From contig PQWQ01000005.1 in the NCBI GenBank assembly GCA_002943765.1, forward strand, positions 2,133,501 through 2,197,500: a stretch of DNA of 64,000 bases, read 5' to 3'. This document shows positions 39,900-51,610 of this stretch, piece by piece (the first letter of the stretch is position 1; the number at the start of each line of letters is the position of its first letter). The DNA comes from Psoroptes ovis (taxonomy: Eukaryota > Arthropoda > Arachnida > Sarcoptiformes > Psoroptidae). The notes below the pieces were generated by a model that was not told the DNA's origin, searched no databases, and was given only the letters and a program-made list of their open reading frames with translations. The position numbers and the translations under genes were made by a program.

Positions 39900-42800
39900 T
39901 TTCCTTGTTGAAATTGTTTACCAATTTTTTTTTGTAAAATTAATGAAGATCACTTGATTTTGATGCAAATCACAGGCATTGAATAATCATCTATTAAAGT
40001 CGTATTTGTTGTTTACTCATTGATTTGAATATATTATTGAGTGATTGGAGACCTACAAATCTTGCAAATGCATGACAATCAACATGCTTGATACAATTTA
40101 AATGAATCTATATTTTCATATTTCAAATGTGTTTCTCGTTTAATCATAATCACAATTGATAATTATATTTTCAAACTAATATAGAAAAATATTGAATATC
40201 TTTATTGATTGATTGATTGATTGATTTATTTATTTATTTATTATGATGATCGTTATCATTGTCAATCAACTTTCATCAATGAAAAATGAATTTAAATTCA
40301 CATTCATATCATATCATTTGATTACTGTTCATTAAAAGATTGAATATCATTTCAATATTCAATTAAATATCAACGATTCATTTAATATGAAAAATTATTT
40401 CAAATCATTTCATCATCACAATCATCGTAGATAAACATTATTGTTCAAAACATTGCTGCTATAAATCAATGTCAACAACGATGATCATTTGTTGTATTAT
40501 CTTCATCTGCTAATTATCATCAAAACAATAATCAACAAATGTAAATAAACTAATAAAGGAGAAGAAGTAGGAGAAGGAGTGCAAAAACACCCCCTACTCG
40601 ATTCAATATGTTGGATAGGAATACAAAAATCAAAAATCAAATCAAATTACACAAATTAAACACAGGAATAAAATACAATCAAAACAAACCTAACATTAAA
40701 CTAAACATCAAACATTAACATTTAGAACACACAACACCAAAATACACAAAATACATTGAGCAAATCCATAAAATCACAATGGTAATGGTTTTTTCGATGG
40801 ATTCATATATAAAACTGCTTATAGTTAGGATAGGAAATATGTATTCGCATATATGCGCCTGATTCATTCACATAATCAAACAATAAGTTTAAGTTAAACA
40901 CATTCAATTCAATTCAATTCATTGATTCGTATATAGTTTGGGCGTTTGTTTATTGTTCAACCAAACGCTTGCTGCTGCTGCTGATCAATGTAAAATGAGG
41001 TAATGATGCTGATGGTGATAATGGTAGCGGCTGGTTTTGTGTTGACAAAGTTTCACGCATCGAATTTCATTTCATTGTTTTTTCGTCGATTCAACTTGAC
41101 GTATCATCATTGAATTCGTTGCATCGGTTGATCGGTGTTGCTTATCATCAACAATCATTGTTGTCATCGTCGTTGTTGTACATCCACTGGTTGATTAGGC
41201 TAAAAGCTATTCTCAAAGAATTGCAATCGAAAATCTTCACATGGAATCCAATGGCAAATGGCGCGCTATTATTGTTCAAATGTTCAATGATATTTCATGT
41301 TTTGTGATGAAGACATTCTTAATAATGTAAAAACTTCGGCTTTCAATTGAAATATTGCCATTCAATTGAAATATGAATATGAATGTAAATATTTCAATTT
41401 GCACAATATTCAAAAGAGAAAAATTTTTTAAATATTTTCTCTCTCTCTCGTACATATTTGTGATTATTGATCATGTTCTCTCTCTCAAAGCGATTAATGA
41501 ATGATAATCAAAAATAAAAATAAATAAATAATCAAATGAAATGAAATGAAGTGAAATTAGGAATGAAAACATGCATTATCTCACGTGCCGATGACGTATT
41601 AATACGTTTTTTACTTGCGAAATTCATTGATTGTGATGCGCTGCCGTACCAATACGGATTTTTAGCGCATACGTCCGTGAATTGCCGGCAAAATTTGAAA
41701 AGGAATTGCTCGAGCACTTGAATAGCATTATGAAAATCAAATAATACTTTGAGGGATTAAGACTTGGACTCGTTACCTGATGCTCTGCATAACTCGGCTG
41801 ATGATTCAGTAATTTTTGGCTGTTTAAGACGTTGAAAGTTAGTTGAAATTTGAAAAATTGAATTAAAATCATTATCATTTACATGTGGATATTAACATTA
41901 ATATTATTCAAAATGCATTAAATAATAATTAATGCCACTTGAATCTTTAAATATTTCTGAAATGAATAACGTGTGTGTAATGATATTCAAGATATTTGAA
42001 ATATTTATTTATTTATTCACATTATTCCATTTGTTATTTCTACATTTTTATTCATTTATTAAATTATTCATAATCATTTCATTTTTTCAGACAATTTGAA
42101 ACTAGTTGTTGTTGTTGTTCATTATTTTATTTTATTATTATATTTGTTATTATTAGATTTATTACAATTTTACAAAATTTCTGAACAAAAAAAAACAAAT
42201 AAAAATGTATTTATCCATGCATTAATCATAATTACAATTACAATTTCTATTTATTTATTTTTTTTGTCAAAATGTTGACCTGTTTTTTGTTTTTCGTTTA
42301 TTTTTATGTAAATTGTTTATGACTTATGATAATTGAGTATATGACAATTTAAACTTGTCAATCATCTTTGAACAAAACCTTTTTGGATCACTTGGTACGT
42401 TTTCTAAACGTTTTTTTTTTAATCAAATTAACAGGATAAGGGTTTCGGTTAATGCATCGACAAGTTAATGTATTTCGATTTATTGAAAGCATCGTTCTCC
42501 ATCATTATTAGGTTCTGCGAATTTCTATCCACCACAAGTTTAGCTTCACAAATTGACTGTGTTGGACGTTGTCGTTTCATCAAAGGCAAAAACACCGGTG
42601 TCTTGCCAACGACTCGTTACGTTTTCTGCCATTTTGAGCCATCTGAATTTAAGCGATTTCAATCTTCATGGCTCATTTGCTATTACTTTCGCACACATCT
42701 CGGACTGGCCTCGGATAATAAGATTAATAGGTGAAAAAAAGCGAAAAAAATCATCATAAAAATTATTAGCAAAAATTATTATGCGAAATAAAATTAGCAT

Positions 42801-42937
42801 TTTTTTCTACTACATAATAATTTGATACATTTATTATCTGCCATGATATGATATAAATAAAATTTGCGATTTTAATAATTAATTCATTCAATTAAATTCA
42901 TTAATTCAATAATTAATCAAATAATTGATGAATAATT
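39900..42937. other. Intergenic DNA with possible LINE tail and hairpins
   Basis: The stretch starts at the likely MsrB promoter. Around 40555-40780 an A/C-rich segment next to GGAGTGCAAAAACACCCC resembles the 3' tail of a LINE on the minus strand. A nested hairpin lies at 41636-41672. At 42467-42735 a plus-strand frame contains RYVFCHFEPSEF, which faintly recalls the end of a THAP zinc-finger domain, but the rest of that domain is not visible. No gene is called. Confidence 0.45.
41636..41672. repeat. Nested GC-rich hairpin
   Basis: ATGCGCT pairs with AGCGCAT on the far side, and inside it CCGTA pairs with TACGG around a CCAA loop. It stands out in AT-rich surroundings. It may be a fold of a transcribed RNA or a relic of a mobile-element end. 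Confidence 0.55.
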
Positions 42938-44216
42938 AAGGTGACCAACCGTACTTATTTTATGAGTACTGTACTCATTTTGGGCGAGCTGTACTCAATT
43001 TGAATCCTGTACTTAAAAAGTACTTATTTTCAAAATTTGTACTCATTTGAATTTCAAAAACATTTTCTAGTTTATTTTATTTTAATTTCATAAATTGAAA
43101 TAAGAATTTTGAATTTTAATTTAATTCAAATTTACTATGACAGTGATTCGAATTTCGCGCGCACACTTGTAAAGTATTTTCAGCAATCATAACGCGTGCG
43201 TAGCATTTTAAAAAAAGAAATGGAATTTCTTACTAAAAAGCAGCTTTTGTGTCGGTGTCAGATAAGTCTCAAATATATTCGTTTTTCAAATGATATCTTG
43301 CTTATCCCGAATCTGAATCGGGCATTATTACTATTCCAAAATTAAAAAGCGACATCTGACATCTCTTGACATCTTATATCGAAAAATTTTTGAAATTTCG
43401 ATTTCGAAAACAGTTAAGTTATTTAAGAATTTCGAAAAAGTGTTTTTTCCATTGTTCTCATATGTGAATATTCTAAATAATTCATAATAAGATTGAAAAA
43501 ATTGATAATTGTTCTATGTAAGTTTCAATATGATTGAATTTCAAATAGTTAACGATTAATTTGTTGTTATTTTGATTTTGTAGTATTCTACGATTTTTGA
43601 AATTTAAAATTATTTTCATCTTGATTTATCATTCAATTCGTCGAAAAAATAATATAATTAAAATTTGTAATTTGTAAGTTTCTATATCATGGATTCATTT
43701 TCATTCTTTCTAAATATATCATTGATTGATAGGTCAATTTGTCTGACAATACGAAATATTTGAAAATAATCATGGAAATTTCGATGTGTTTGCCCGGAAC
43801 CAATGCATGCATCGAAAAATTCTTTTCTATGGTCAATGATTTTTGGACCTATGAAAAATCTCAACTTCAAGTCAGCAATTTAAATGCAATAATGACTGTG
43901 AAGTATAATATGAATGATAAAAATTGCATTGACATCGCTGAATTGTTAGAAAAAAATGAGACAATCGCAAAAAAAATACATTCAGTCGAAAAATACCATC
44001 GAACGGGTACATCGGTATAATAGCAATGAATAATTTTTATTTTAAATTCTGTATTATCATCATTATTATTATTATTAAATATTAATATTAATATTACACA
44101 AATATTAATATATTTTGTATTTTGTATTTTTTTTTTTTTTTTTTTTTTTTGCTTTTTATATTTCAAGTATAATACAAAGTGTACTTTTTCTGAACAAAAA
44201 ATAGTTGGTCACCTTA
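42938..44216 (+). mobile_element. hAT transposon relic with perfect 8-base target duplication
   Basis: The left end is AAGGTGACCAACCGTAC. The right end is GTTGGTCACCTTA, so the terminal inverted repeat is at least 12 bases. GAATAATT flanks it exactly at 42930-42937 and 44217-44224, the 8-base duplication of hAT elements. The 1279-base length is too short for a full transposase gene. A start-like MEFLTKKQ frame near 43220 and the dimerisation segment at 43739-44020 remain, so the copy is internally deleted. Near the left end GTACT-type motifs recur (42950-43035), and such subterminal repeats often bind hAT transposase. A 24-base T run is near the right end. Confidence 0.9.
43739..44020 (+). 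pseudogene. hAT transposase C-terminal dimerisation fragment
   Basis: The 93-residue frame includes CLPGTNACIEKFFSMVNDFW, matching the hAT dimerisation pattern (small residues, then E..FS.....). A helical segment with LNAIMTVKYNM follows, then a basic end KKIHSVEKYHRT. It sits inside the element at 42938-44216 and in the same direction. The catalytic part of the transposase is missing, so this copy cannot be autonomous. Confidence 0.8.
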
Positions 44217-44573
44217 GAATAATTCAATTGATTATTGAAACAAAAATCAAAATTGAATTTGAAATTGGTATAATTTAGTAAAAATAAATGTAAATTCATT
44301 GTTCTCCTTCCACTAATTATTCATTTTATTAAAAATCCTGATTAATAATTGATAATTTGGCCAAAAAATTTGACCTAAAATTTTGTCAACGAAAAAAATT
44401 GAATTTTCAAATTTCCGTAAAGTTTCTTTTTTTTAGCAAAAATAGAAATTTCCAGCAATTTTCTCATGCTGTTAATTTGTTTACAAAAAAAAAAAAAAAA
44501 AAAAAAATCAAAATCAAATAAACACGGATAATTTATGGCAGAATTAATTGAAATTAATTAATAAATTTGAACA

Positions 44574-45961
44574 ATGGGAAAGCAATACGTTATACGGTTT
44601 GCAAATGAATTGAATAATTTTCGTAAAATGGTAATCATATTCATGATTAATCTGTATTGATTTGAATTAATTTTCAATTTCTTTTTTTTTTAATTTCAAA
44701 GGAATTTGAATCATTAACATCATTATTTGAATTAAATTTCAAATACATTGAATCGATTACCGAGAAACCATATATGATTATTGAAATTAATGATGATGAT
44801 GATGATGAATTGAAATTATTAAAAATATTCAAACGTATGATATTGGCAACAGATTTATTTGAATGTTTTATCAATGCTCAAAATTTTGAAAATTTTTTCA
44901 ATGAAATCAATGATTGTAATCAAAGATTTATGGATAAATATGAAAATTCAACGTTTCGAATACAAGTGGAAACATTTGGTAAAAAAATTACACAGCAAGA
45001 AAAAATTGAACGTATCGAAAGGTTATCAGGTTTAAATTTGCATGGACAAATTCGTATGAATGATCCTGATGTACAATTTTATTATATGGAATATTGGGGT
45101 CTTGATCCAAATAGACGGCCCGAAGAGCCATATCAAGTATTATTTGGTAGATTCATAACGAATAGTAATCGAAAATTATTATCCGAATTTTCGTTGCGAA
45201 AACGCAAATTCATAGCAAATACTTCAATGAATGTTACATTATCATTTCTAATGTGTAATGTTGCTAATGTCGTTAAAAATGATCTAGTCTATGATCCATT
45301 TGTTGGTTCAGGGAGTTTGCTAGTATCGGCTGCATATCATGGTGCATATGTCTGTGGCACTGATATCGATTATCAATTATTACATGCACAAATTAAACCA
45401 ACCCGTATGGGCAATGATAAACGTAGCGATGATGAATCTATTTTCGATAATTTAAAACAATATGGACTCCAATCAAAATATTTAGATGTTATCGCTGCTG
45501 ATTCATCACGATTAACATTCCATGAAAATTTAAAATTCGATTCAATCATAACAGATCCACCATATGGGATACGAGAATCACGTGAACGTATTGGTACAAA
45601 AAAATCCGATCCAACCGTACCGATTGAATATCTTGACAAACATTTACCAGCAAAATTACAATATAAAATTGATGATATTTATACTGATTTATTGAATTTT
45701 TCTGCAAAATATCTGAAACATAATGGTATCGTAACATTTTGGGCACCATTCCACAGAGAATTCATCCATACAAGAAATTTGGATAAAAAATTCAATGTTT
45801 TACCACAAATCGATAAATTACCACAAATAAATCTTAATCATGATGAACGATTGCTACGAGATCAATTTAAACATAAACAATTACGATTGCTATCATTTGG
45901 TGAACAAAAATTGACGAAAAATTGTTCAAGAATATTGATTGTAATGAAGAAAATTTGTTGA
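44574..45961 (+). CDS. TRMT11: tRNA (guanine-10-N2)-methyltransferase
   Basis: Two exons, 44574-44630 and 44702-45961, with a 71-base GT...AG intron, give 438 residues; the human enzyme has about 463. TRMT11, with its partner TRMT112, methylates G10 of many tRNAs using S-adenosylmethionine. The N-terminal half has the THUMP-type RNA-binding region. The Rossmann-fold methyltransferase half has motif I DPFVGSG (217-223), an acidic GTDID at the end of the next strand, and the catalytic DPPYG (304-308). The short first exon supplies MGKQYVIRFA, which fits the start of the family better than an ATG within exon 2 (44774) would. An acidic Asp/Glu run near residues 48-55 comes from a GAT repeat. The downstream gene starts 330 bases after the stop. 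Confidence 0.94.
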
Positions 45962-46290
45962 ATTTTTCTAAAAATTTATTCATAGTTGAAAATATTTGAA
46001 TATTTTGATTAATTTCATTCAAAGATATGTCATGGAATAATAAAAACTTATTTTAAAATATCGACAAAATTTTAAATTAATGGAAAAAAACAAATATAAA
46101 AAAACATTGATAGGCCAGAACAAATAATCGTTCACCTTCAACAATTGAAAAGCTGCATCAACAAAACAAAATTGAATTATTGGATAACGTAATTGGTTTA
46201 ATTATTGAATAAATCGGTATTATACGTAATTTAGGGGAAATTTTGGTTAATTTATATCATTATCTACGAAAATAAAAATAAAACAAAATC

Positions 46291-46717
46291 ATGGCAGATC
46301 CAATTGTTTCGACTATTCAAGATTTAGAGAAAAATCGTCCAACAATAAGAGAATTGTTAACCGATGCACACAAACAAGCGAATGAAGGTATTGACATCCA
46401 TACATTAAGTTGTAACAAATTCAAAATTGACCAAAAAGTTCAAAAATATTTGTATGAGTTTATGTCGTGTGACAAGCTGAATTTTCTAGAAGGTTTTGGA
46501 ATGGAAAATTTAAGTATGACCTCGGTTCTAAAAATGTTGTTTTTTGGTTGCCATATTGTTAAAGGATTGATAAGAAACAGGTGTTGTTTATTGCGCGAGA
46601 TATGACAAATTTTTGGTAATAAAACAGCATGGCAAGACAATGGTTAGTTCAGTTAGTCTTTTGTTTTTGGCGCGGTTGGTCATCATCGAGTTTTTTTTGG
46701 TTATTTTGTGTTTTTGA
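46291..46717 (+). CDS. Unrecognised small protein, two predicted exons
   Basis: ATG at 46291 has a good context (AAAATCATGGC). Reading through gives 104 residues. A GT...AG intron at 46514-46580 joins in frame and gives 119 residues instead. The first 74 residues (MADPIVSTIQDLEKNRPTIR... up to KLNFLEGFGMEN) are charged and helix-prone and look like real protein. After the junction comes VVYCARYDKFLVIKQHGKTM, also protein-like, which is why I prefer the spliced version. The last 24 residues are strongly hydrophobic and may instead be intron sequence. I do not recognise the family. The gene lies between TRMT11 and mobile-element remains, so it could belong to an element. Confidence 0.4.
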
Positions 46718-47016
46718 ATATTTGTTTCGAAGATTTTGACATAACCCTTTAAGGTAATTATTCTATGATTTTGATTTAATTAATTTAAAAACCATTTTAA
46801 TTTGACTTTTGTAACCTTTTCAGAAATGAAGAACATCAAAACCTTGATTACAATCAATCCAGTATTTTGATTAACATCAACTAAGTTGTTGTGCTAGCAC
46901 GCTAAGATTTGTCGCACGACAGAGGTATAATCTGGTTAAAGATTACTATGAAGATCAAAAAATGAATTTCAATGAAGAAAGATATCAATTATTTATTTAT
47001 TTATTAAGAAGATTAC

Positions 47017-47406
47017 AAAAAGAAAGTGGAAGAAATCGAGCAAGCCATAGAACAAATAAAAGATAGTTGCCAAAACGTGGGTGTGAAAAATTTAACTGTT
47101 AATATTACCGATAAGCCAGACAGTTCAAAACCAACAACGATCACACGATCCACACCAAACGCAAATGAATCAATCAACAATGTATTGTCCAATGACGCCA
47201 TATTAAGACAAATAGAGATTACAAAACCGTTTTCAGGAGAATTTCTAGAATTCCGTGTATTTTTTGAGAATTTAGTATCATTATTGGACATTTGCGTATT
47301 AAAACCACAGCGCAAAATTGATATTATTAAAGAGAAACTGGATGAAGAAAGTGAACCACGGATCAGAGAAATATATGTGACGACCGTACGTCGTGATGAT
47401 CCTTAG
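47017..47406 (+). pseudogene. BEL/Pao-like Gag fragment
   Basis: From the KKVEEIEQAIEQIKDS segment to the stop at 47406, the frame shows a charged N-terminal part and then ITKPFSGEFLEFRVFFENL. This matches the DUF1759-type pattern of a Pro-Phe-x-Gly motif followed by an aromatic-rich helix, as in the Gag of the element at 26098-32098. No protease or RT follows. It may come from the same kind of element as the Pol scrap at 61040-61420. Confidence is moderate because only this segment is recognisable. Confidence 0.45.
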
Positions 47407-47484
47407 AAAATGAGCGCTAAAAAGTGACAACACCAGTTTTGAGGACCTGTTTTTTGGCAGTTGTAAAACGTGGCCTTTCACTAG

Positions 47485-48063
47485 CTCACTGACTTTAGTC
47501 TTAAGTGAAAATAAGCCATTATTTTCCAGACCTGGACATAGAAAAATTTGATTGGATTCGTAACCCATTCAAAATAACTGACACCTCTGCGTATGATCTT
47601 ACATTGAATGAAGAGGAAGAGCTTATTTCTCTGTATAGTAATCGTGATCTAATTTTAAAACAATCGGAAGAATCAATTAATTCATTCTGGTGTAACATCA
47701 AATGCGATTTTCCAATGATATAAAAAAACACTAAAGGTATTATTACAATTTTCAACATCATATCCTTGTGAATATGGATTTTCAGAATTAGCCACAATGA
47801 AGAATCGGATCTGTTTGACTAATGAAATGCCGATCACATGTAAAGCATATCCATGCTCAATAGAGGACCAGAAGATTATAGATTGTGAAATTGAGAGATT
47901 ATTAAGTATGGACGTCATAGAAACATCAATAATATCACCATTCTGTTTTCAGCAAAAACGACCTGATAGGCAATATGGCGTAATTCTGCAACACGACAAT
48001 GCCTGTCCTTACATTGCCATTATGACCAAGGAGGCGATTAAAACGTTCGGATGGGAAGTGCTG
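47485..48063 (+). pseudogene. Composite hAT / gypsy / mariner relic, copy 1
   Basis: Three families abut on the plus strand. First comes a hAT C-terminus of the ZBED type, with NEEEELISLYSNRDLILKQ, SFW and a Cys-Glu-x-Gly-Phe-Ser-type motif. Then ICLTNEMPITCKAYPCSIED resembles the start of a Ty3/gypsy RT domain, ending near SIISPFCF. Then QYGVILQHDNA is the second-aspartate motif of a mariner transposase. Similarity to the second copy (58713-59834) is near-identical and stops at about 48063, where this copy loses the rest of mariner. A frame break lies at the A run near 47722. It is not functional. Confidence 0.75.
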
Positions 48064-49132
48064 TGTGATGATACCGTCCGAGAAGCGTCGTCATGTCGTG
48101 AGAACAAAAATTGAAATTGTTAATTTGAAAAATTTTAATTGCACCGTGGCCAAAGAAGAGATATTTCCGATAATTATTTGACCATGTGTGCCTTGCTATT
48201 CAAAGAGTTGATAGCATATGTATATAATACCTTATTTCTATATTTCATTTTTATTGCTTTCTCATTTAACCTTACAGCCTTTTCTTGTTTTTAATTATTC
48301 ACATTCCTTTGTTCTTTGACCTTCACCGCTTTTCTTCAAATTCCTTAATTAAATTGTTATTTCCAACTTTCACTAACCAAAATTCATTTCTAAATCCTTT
48401 CTGTCGCCACTTTCAATTTCATTTAGTATTTTACTAATCATATTCAAATTTCCAAATTCTTTAAGTATAGACTAACCTTTTGAATGTTCCGACTATGTCG
48501 CGACAATTTCCATTCCTTTTTTCTAACCCTTTATTTCAACTAAATTTTCTCTTTCCATTTTAAATTTTGTACACAAAAAACCACCAGAAAAAATTGACAA
48601 ACATATAAATATTTTTAGAATCTTCATTTTAAGATATCTTCAAGATCATTTTTGCTTAACATTCATATTGTTCATATCATGCCAAAAATCAATAAAATTA
48701 CTTTGAAATAAGTTCTCTAAATTCGCAAATAAAAATTTTCGTATCCCAACAATCACAGATAAAGCAACACGCAAACAAACACTGACAGAAAAAAACAACA
48801 CATCCCTACAAACCCCCTCTTCATTTCCTCACAGGATGCCGACACACAGAAGACATCAGAAACAAATATTTCGCACAAACACACACACCACACACACTAA
48901 TTGACACCGAACACAAATACCATAAATTCACTCTTTTATGCAAACACATTATCACACACATATACACAAATAATTGAATTCAACTATTAACTCAATCATT
49001 ATTATCATTGCTCTCAGCCTTAAGCACGGTACAATAGTCTTAGGACTTAGTACTATCTGTAAATAAATAAATAAATAAATAAAACATCCCTACAAACATA
49101 TCTAACATCAACAAACGAGACCTTTTCAATCA
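48064..49132. other. Non-coding stretch ending in a LINE 3' tail
   Basis: No gene is supported. Bases 48780-49010 are A/C-rich in the style of LINE 3' ends. At 49005-49083 a possible stem (AGTC...GACT) is followed by TAAATAAATAAATAAATAAATAAA, the repeat tail typical of several LINE clades. The plus strand would be the coding strand. The 5' part of that LINE is missing. Confidence 0.5.
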
Positions 49133-49372
49133 TTGATACAAGACGCAACACTACCAAGATATTTTAAAAACGACTTTTACACCAATCAAATCATCACAAA
49201 CACCGGACACTTCAACAGTTACCTACACAAACTAAACATATCACCTACACCTTCATGCTATTGTACAGAACAACCAATACAAACATCTCTACACTTACTT
49301 AACTGTCCCCTTATTCCCCCTCCCAACCAACCATCCTTCGACCCCAACATCCCCCTACTCTCAGGAAAATAA
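49133..49372 (+). pseudogene. LINE ORF2 C-terminal fragment
   Basis: The frame contains TGHFNSYLHKLNISPTPSCY, then C-x-C and SLHLLNCP. This is the Cys/His-rich segment found downstream of RNase H in Jockey/R1/I-type LINE proteins (GHG.F..YL...C.C......HLL..CP). Only the last 80 residues remain, 5'-truncated as is usual for LINEs. It shares this architecture with the minus-strand fragment at 61725-62309 but differs in sequence, so a different lineage is likely. Confidence 0.65.
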
Positions 49373-50159
49373 AAAAAAAAGAAAAAGCATAGAAAATAGT
49401 TAGCGAAACTTTCGATTGTTTTTTGTATTGAAATAGTTACAACGATGGAAGCATTGTGAAAGGCGTTTATTAACGACCAAAATCACGTGAGGACAGCGAT
49501 AGAGATCGACACCATCGATAACATCAAAATTTTTTTCAGCTCGGTTTTTGGGGGGTTTTAGGGCTTTAATTAATTAGGCCTTAATTTTAATTGGTTTTCA
49601 ATCAATTTTATTCGAATCGAAATAATGAAATTATAAATTGATTATAATCGCAAAATATTCATAAATATATTGATAATTATCGCTGTATTTTAACCAACAT
49701 CGCTTGATTGAAGCTGACATGCGATTTAAATAGGAATTTAGGATGATTATATGCATTTGATTTGAAGAATATTAGTGTCCATTGTCCATATTTTACGCTT
49801 TCATTCATAAGAATCATGGATTCATCCAATTCGTATGGTTAATCATTTAAAAGTCCTTCATATCTCCGATTGAAGAATTAAAAAGTTCAATTCGCTTGCC
49901 CAATTGATATTGAATAATAATTTGCTAAATTTAATCGGCATATTCGCCAACAACTTCTTTTCAAAGAAATAACCAATAATTAGTCTTAAATTAAAATTGA
50001 TAATATTGATTACCATTGACCCAAAGAACTTGTATGTTCAATATGCCTATTCAAGATGAAAAATTTGGAAAAATTAGCTTAATTCAATGATCAGAAAAGT
50101 GTTATACTTGCTTTTTGCTTGCTAAAACAATACTATCAATTCTCATGAATCTTCAGTTG

Positions 50160-51610
50160 ATGAATCATCCATGAAAGAATCCATCTTTATTTCGTATAAT
50201 TCTTTAAAAAAATTCAGGAATGATCAAAAATTCTATGAAAAAAATAAAAATGAAAATGATAAATAATTAAAAATATGATTACCTCAATTATTTGCACAAA
50301 CTTTGATTCAAAGTCAAAGTGATGATCTTAATTTTCTTGACCATCGATTAAAAATTCAAGTGAGGCCTAGAGTTTGAAAAAAGAATAGAAGAATCAAAAT
50401 CACAAATTAGGACAATAGGAATGGTTACCTGACATTGCATTTTAATAATTTTCATTTCATTTTTGCCTGATTGAGAATTAGAAAATGATTAATAGAACAA
50501 TTCAATTAAAATCAACTTACTTGAATAATCTGATGATTTCTTCTTAATGATATATGAATGATTAATTAGTGATGTGGGCTAAATCATTGAATAAATTGAT
50601 AACTATATTCAACTTGAAATTACGATTGATCATGAAATTCTTTGAACAGACTATTGAAGACAAAGATGAACATTGAAATCGATTAAAGATAAAAATCGAC
50701 AATGGCCAAGTCAAAGCGAAAGTCAAAACCCAATCAATAAATGGCCAGATCAAAATCCTAATCCGAAGAAGAGTCAAAGAAAGTCAATCAGACATAATTC
50801 TATTAATAAACAATGTTCATCTTGACTCCAACAATTGTATCAAGAATTTTCGATAATCAAGCAACATTCGAGTTTGAAACAAGTCTTCAATTTTCAATGA
50901 TGATTTCAGCAAACGTTGTTTTGATGTAAATATGAAATCAGAGATTAAATTCTTGAAATTTGGCTGGAAATCACCTCAAATTATCACCTTCAAAGCAATT
51001 CGTTGATTTATCCATAATTTAGATCGACATCTCACATTATTGATATCAAATTTTCAGAAATCTGTGATTGAGTATTTCATGAATAAACTTTAGTCAGATT
51101 TTCTTGAATTGAACAAGCTTACATTGGTTTGATTCAATTCTAATTTACTCGAATTAAAATAATCAAAAATTAATCATTGCTTTAATAATCAAATTATTGA
51201 AAACTTAACCTGAGTGCATGAACCAATAATAAATTATCTGGTGATATTATTGCATCATTTAGTTGTAGCTCAGTCTTTTCCAATCCAATGAACATTGATC
51301 ATCTTGATTAAATGATGTGTCAATACAGTTTTTAGTGGATTAAAATTGATGAAAATCCATATTAAAAATTTACTCACAATTTCAATGTAAAATTGATGAA
51401 AATCATTTTTACTCATTGTTATGTTTGCTAAAAATATGAACGTTAAAATTTTCTGAGATTTCATCATAATCAATGGCAATTCGATCAAACAAATTCATCG
51501 ATAATTATTAAATTGGTTGTTTTTTCAAAAAAACACAATCAATTGATGAGTGAAAAAAAGCATTTTTTTCTCGAAGAAATCGAACTTTTTTTTGGCGGCC
51601 ATTTTCATCG
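50160..51610 (-). pseudogene. Possible decayed multi-exon gene
   Basis: On the minus strand there is a series of protein-like segments separated by plausible splice sites. From the 5' side: MNLFDRIAIDYDEISENFN at 51503; SKNDFHQFYIEI ending at a GTGAGT donor; TELQLNDAIISPDNLLLVHA ending before GTTAAG; a run near 50820-50980 with FTSKQRLLKSSLKIEDL and LLDYRKFLIQLLES; then NHSYIIKKKSSDYS before GTAAGT, KNEMKIIKMQCQ before GTAACC, and DHHFDFESKFVQIIE before GTAATC. Two exons (near 50330 and 50235) have in-frame stops. An ATGGCCGCC context lies at about 51603. I do not recognise a family. It may be a dead gene, or chance in AT-rich DNA. Confidence 0.3.

Noticed and set aside
42467..42735. Possible THAP zinc-finger (RYVFCHFEPSEF)
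   Set aside because: Only one short motif fits; the N-terminal C2 pair and the invariant Trp/Pro positions of THAP cannot be seen in any frame nearby.
44774..45961. TRMT11 starting at the ATG at 44774
   Set aside because: The frame is open upstream to a splice acceptor at 44701, and the preceding short exon gives an N-terminus that fits the family, so the start at 44574 is preferred.
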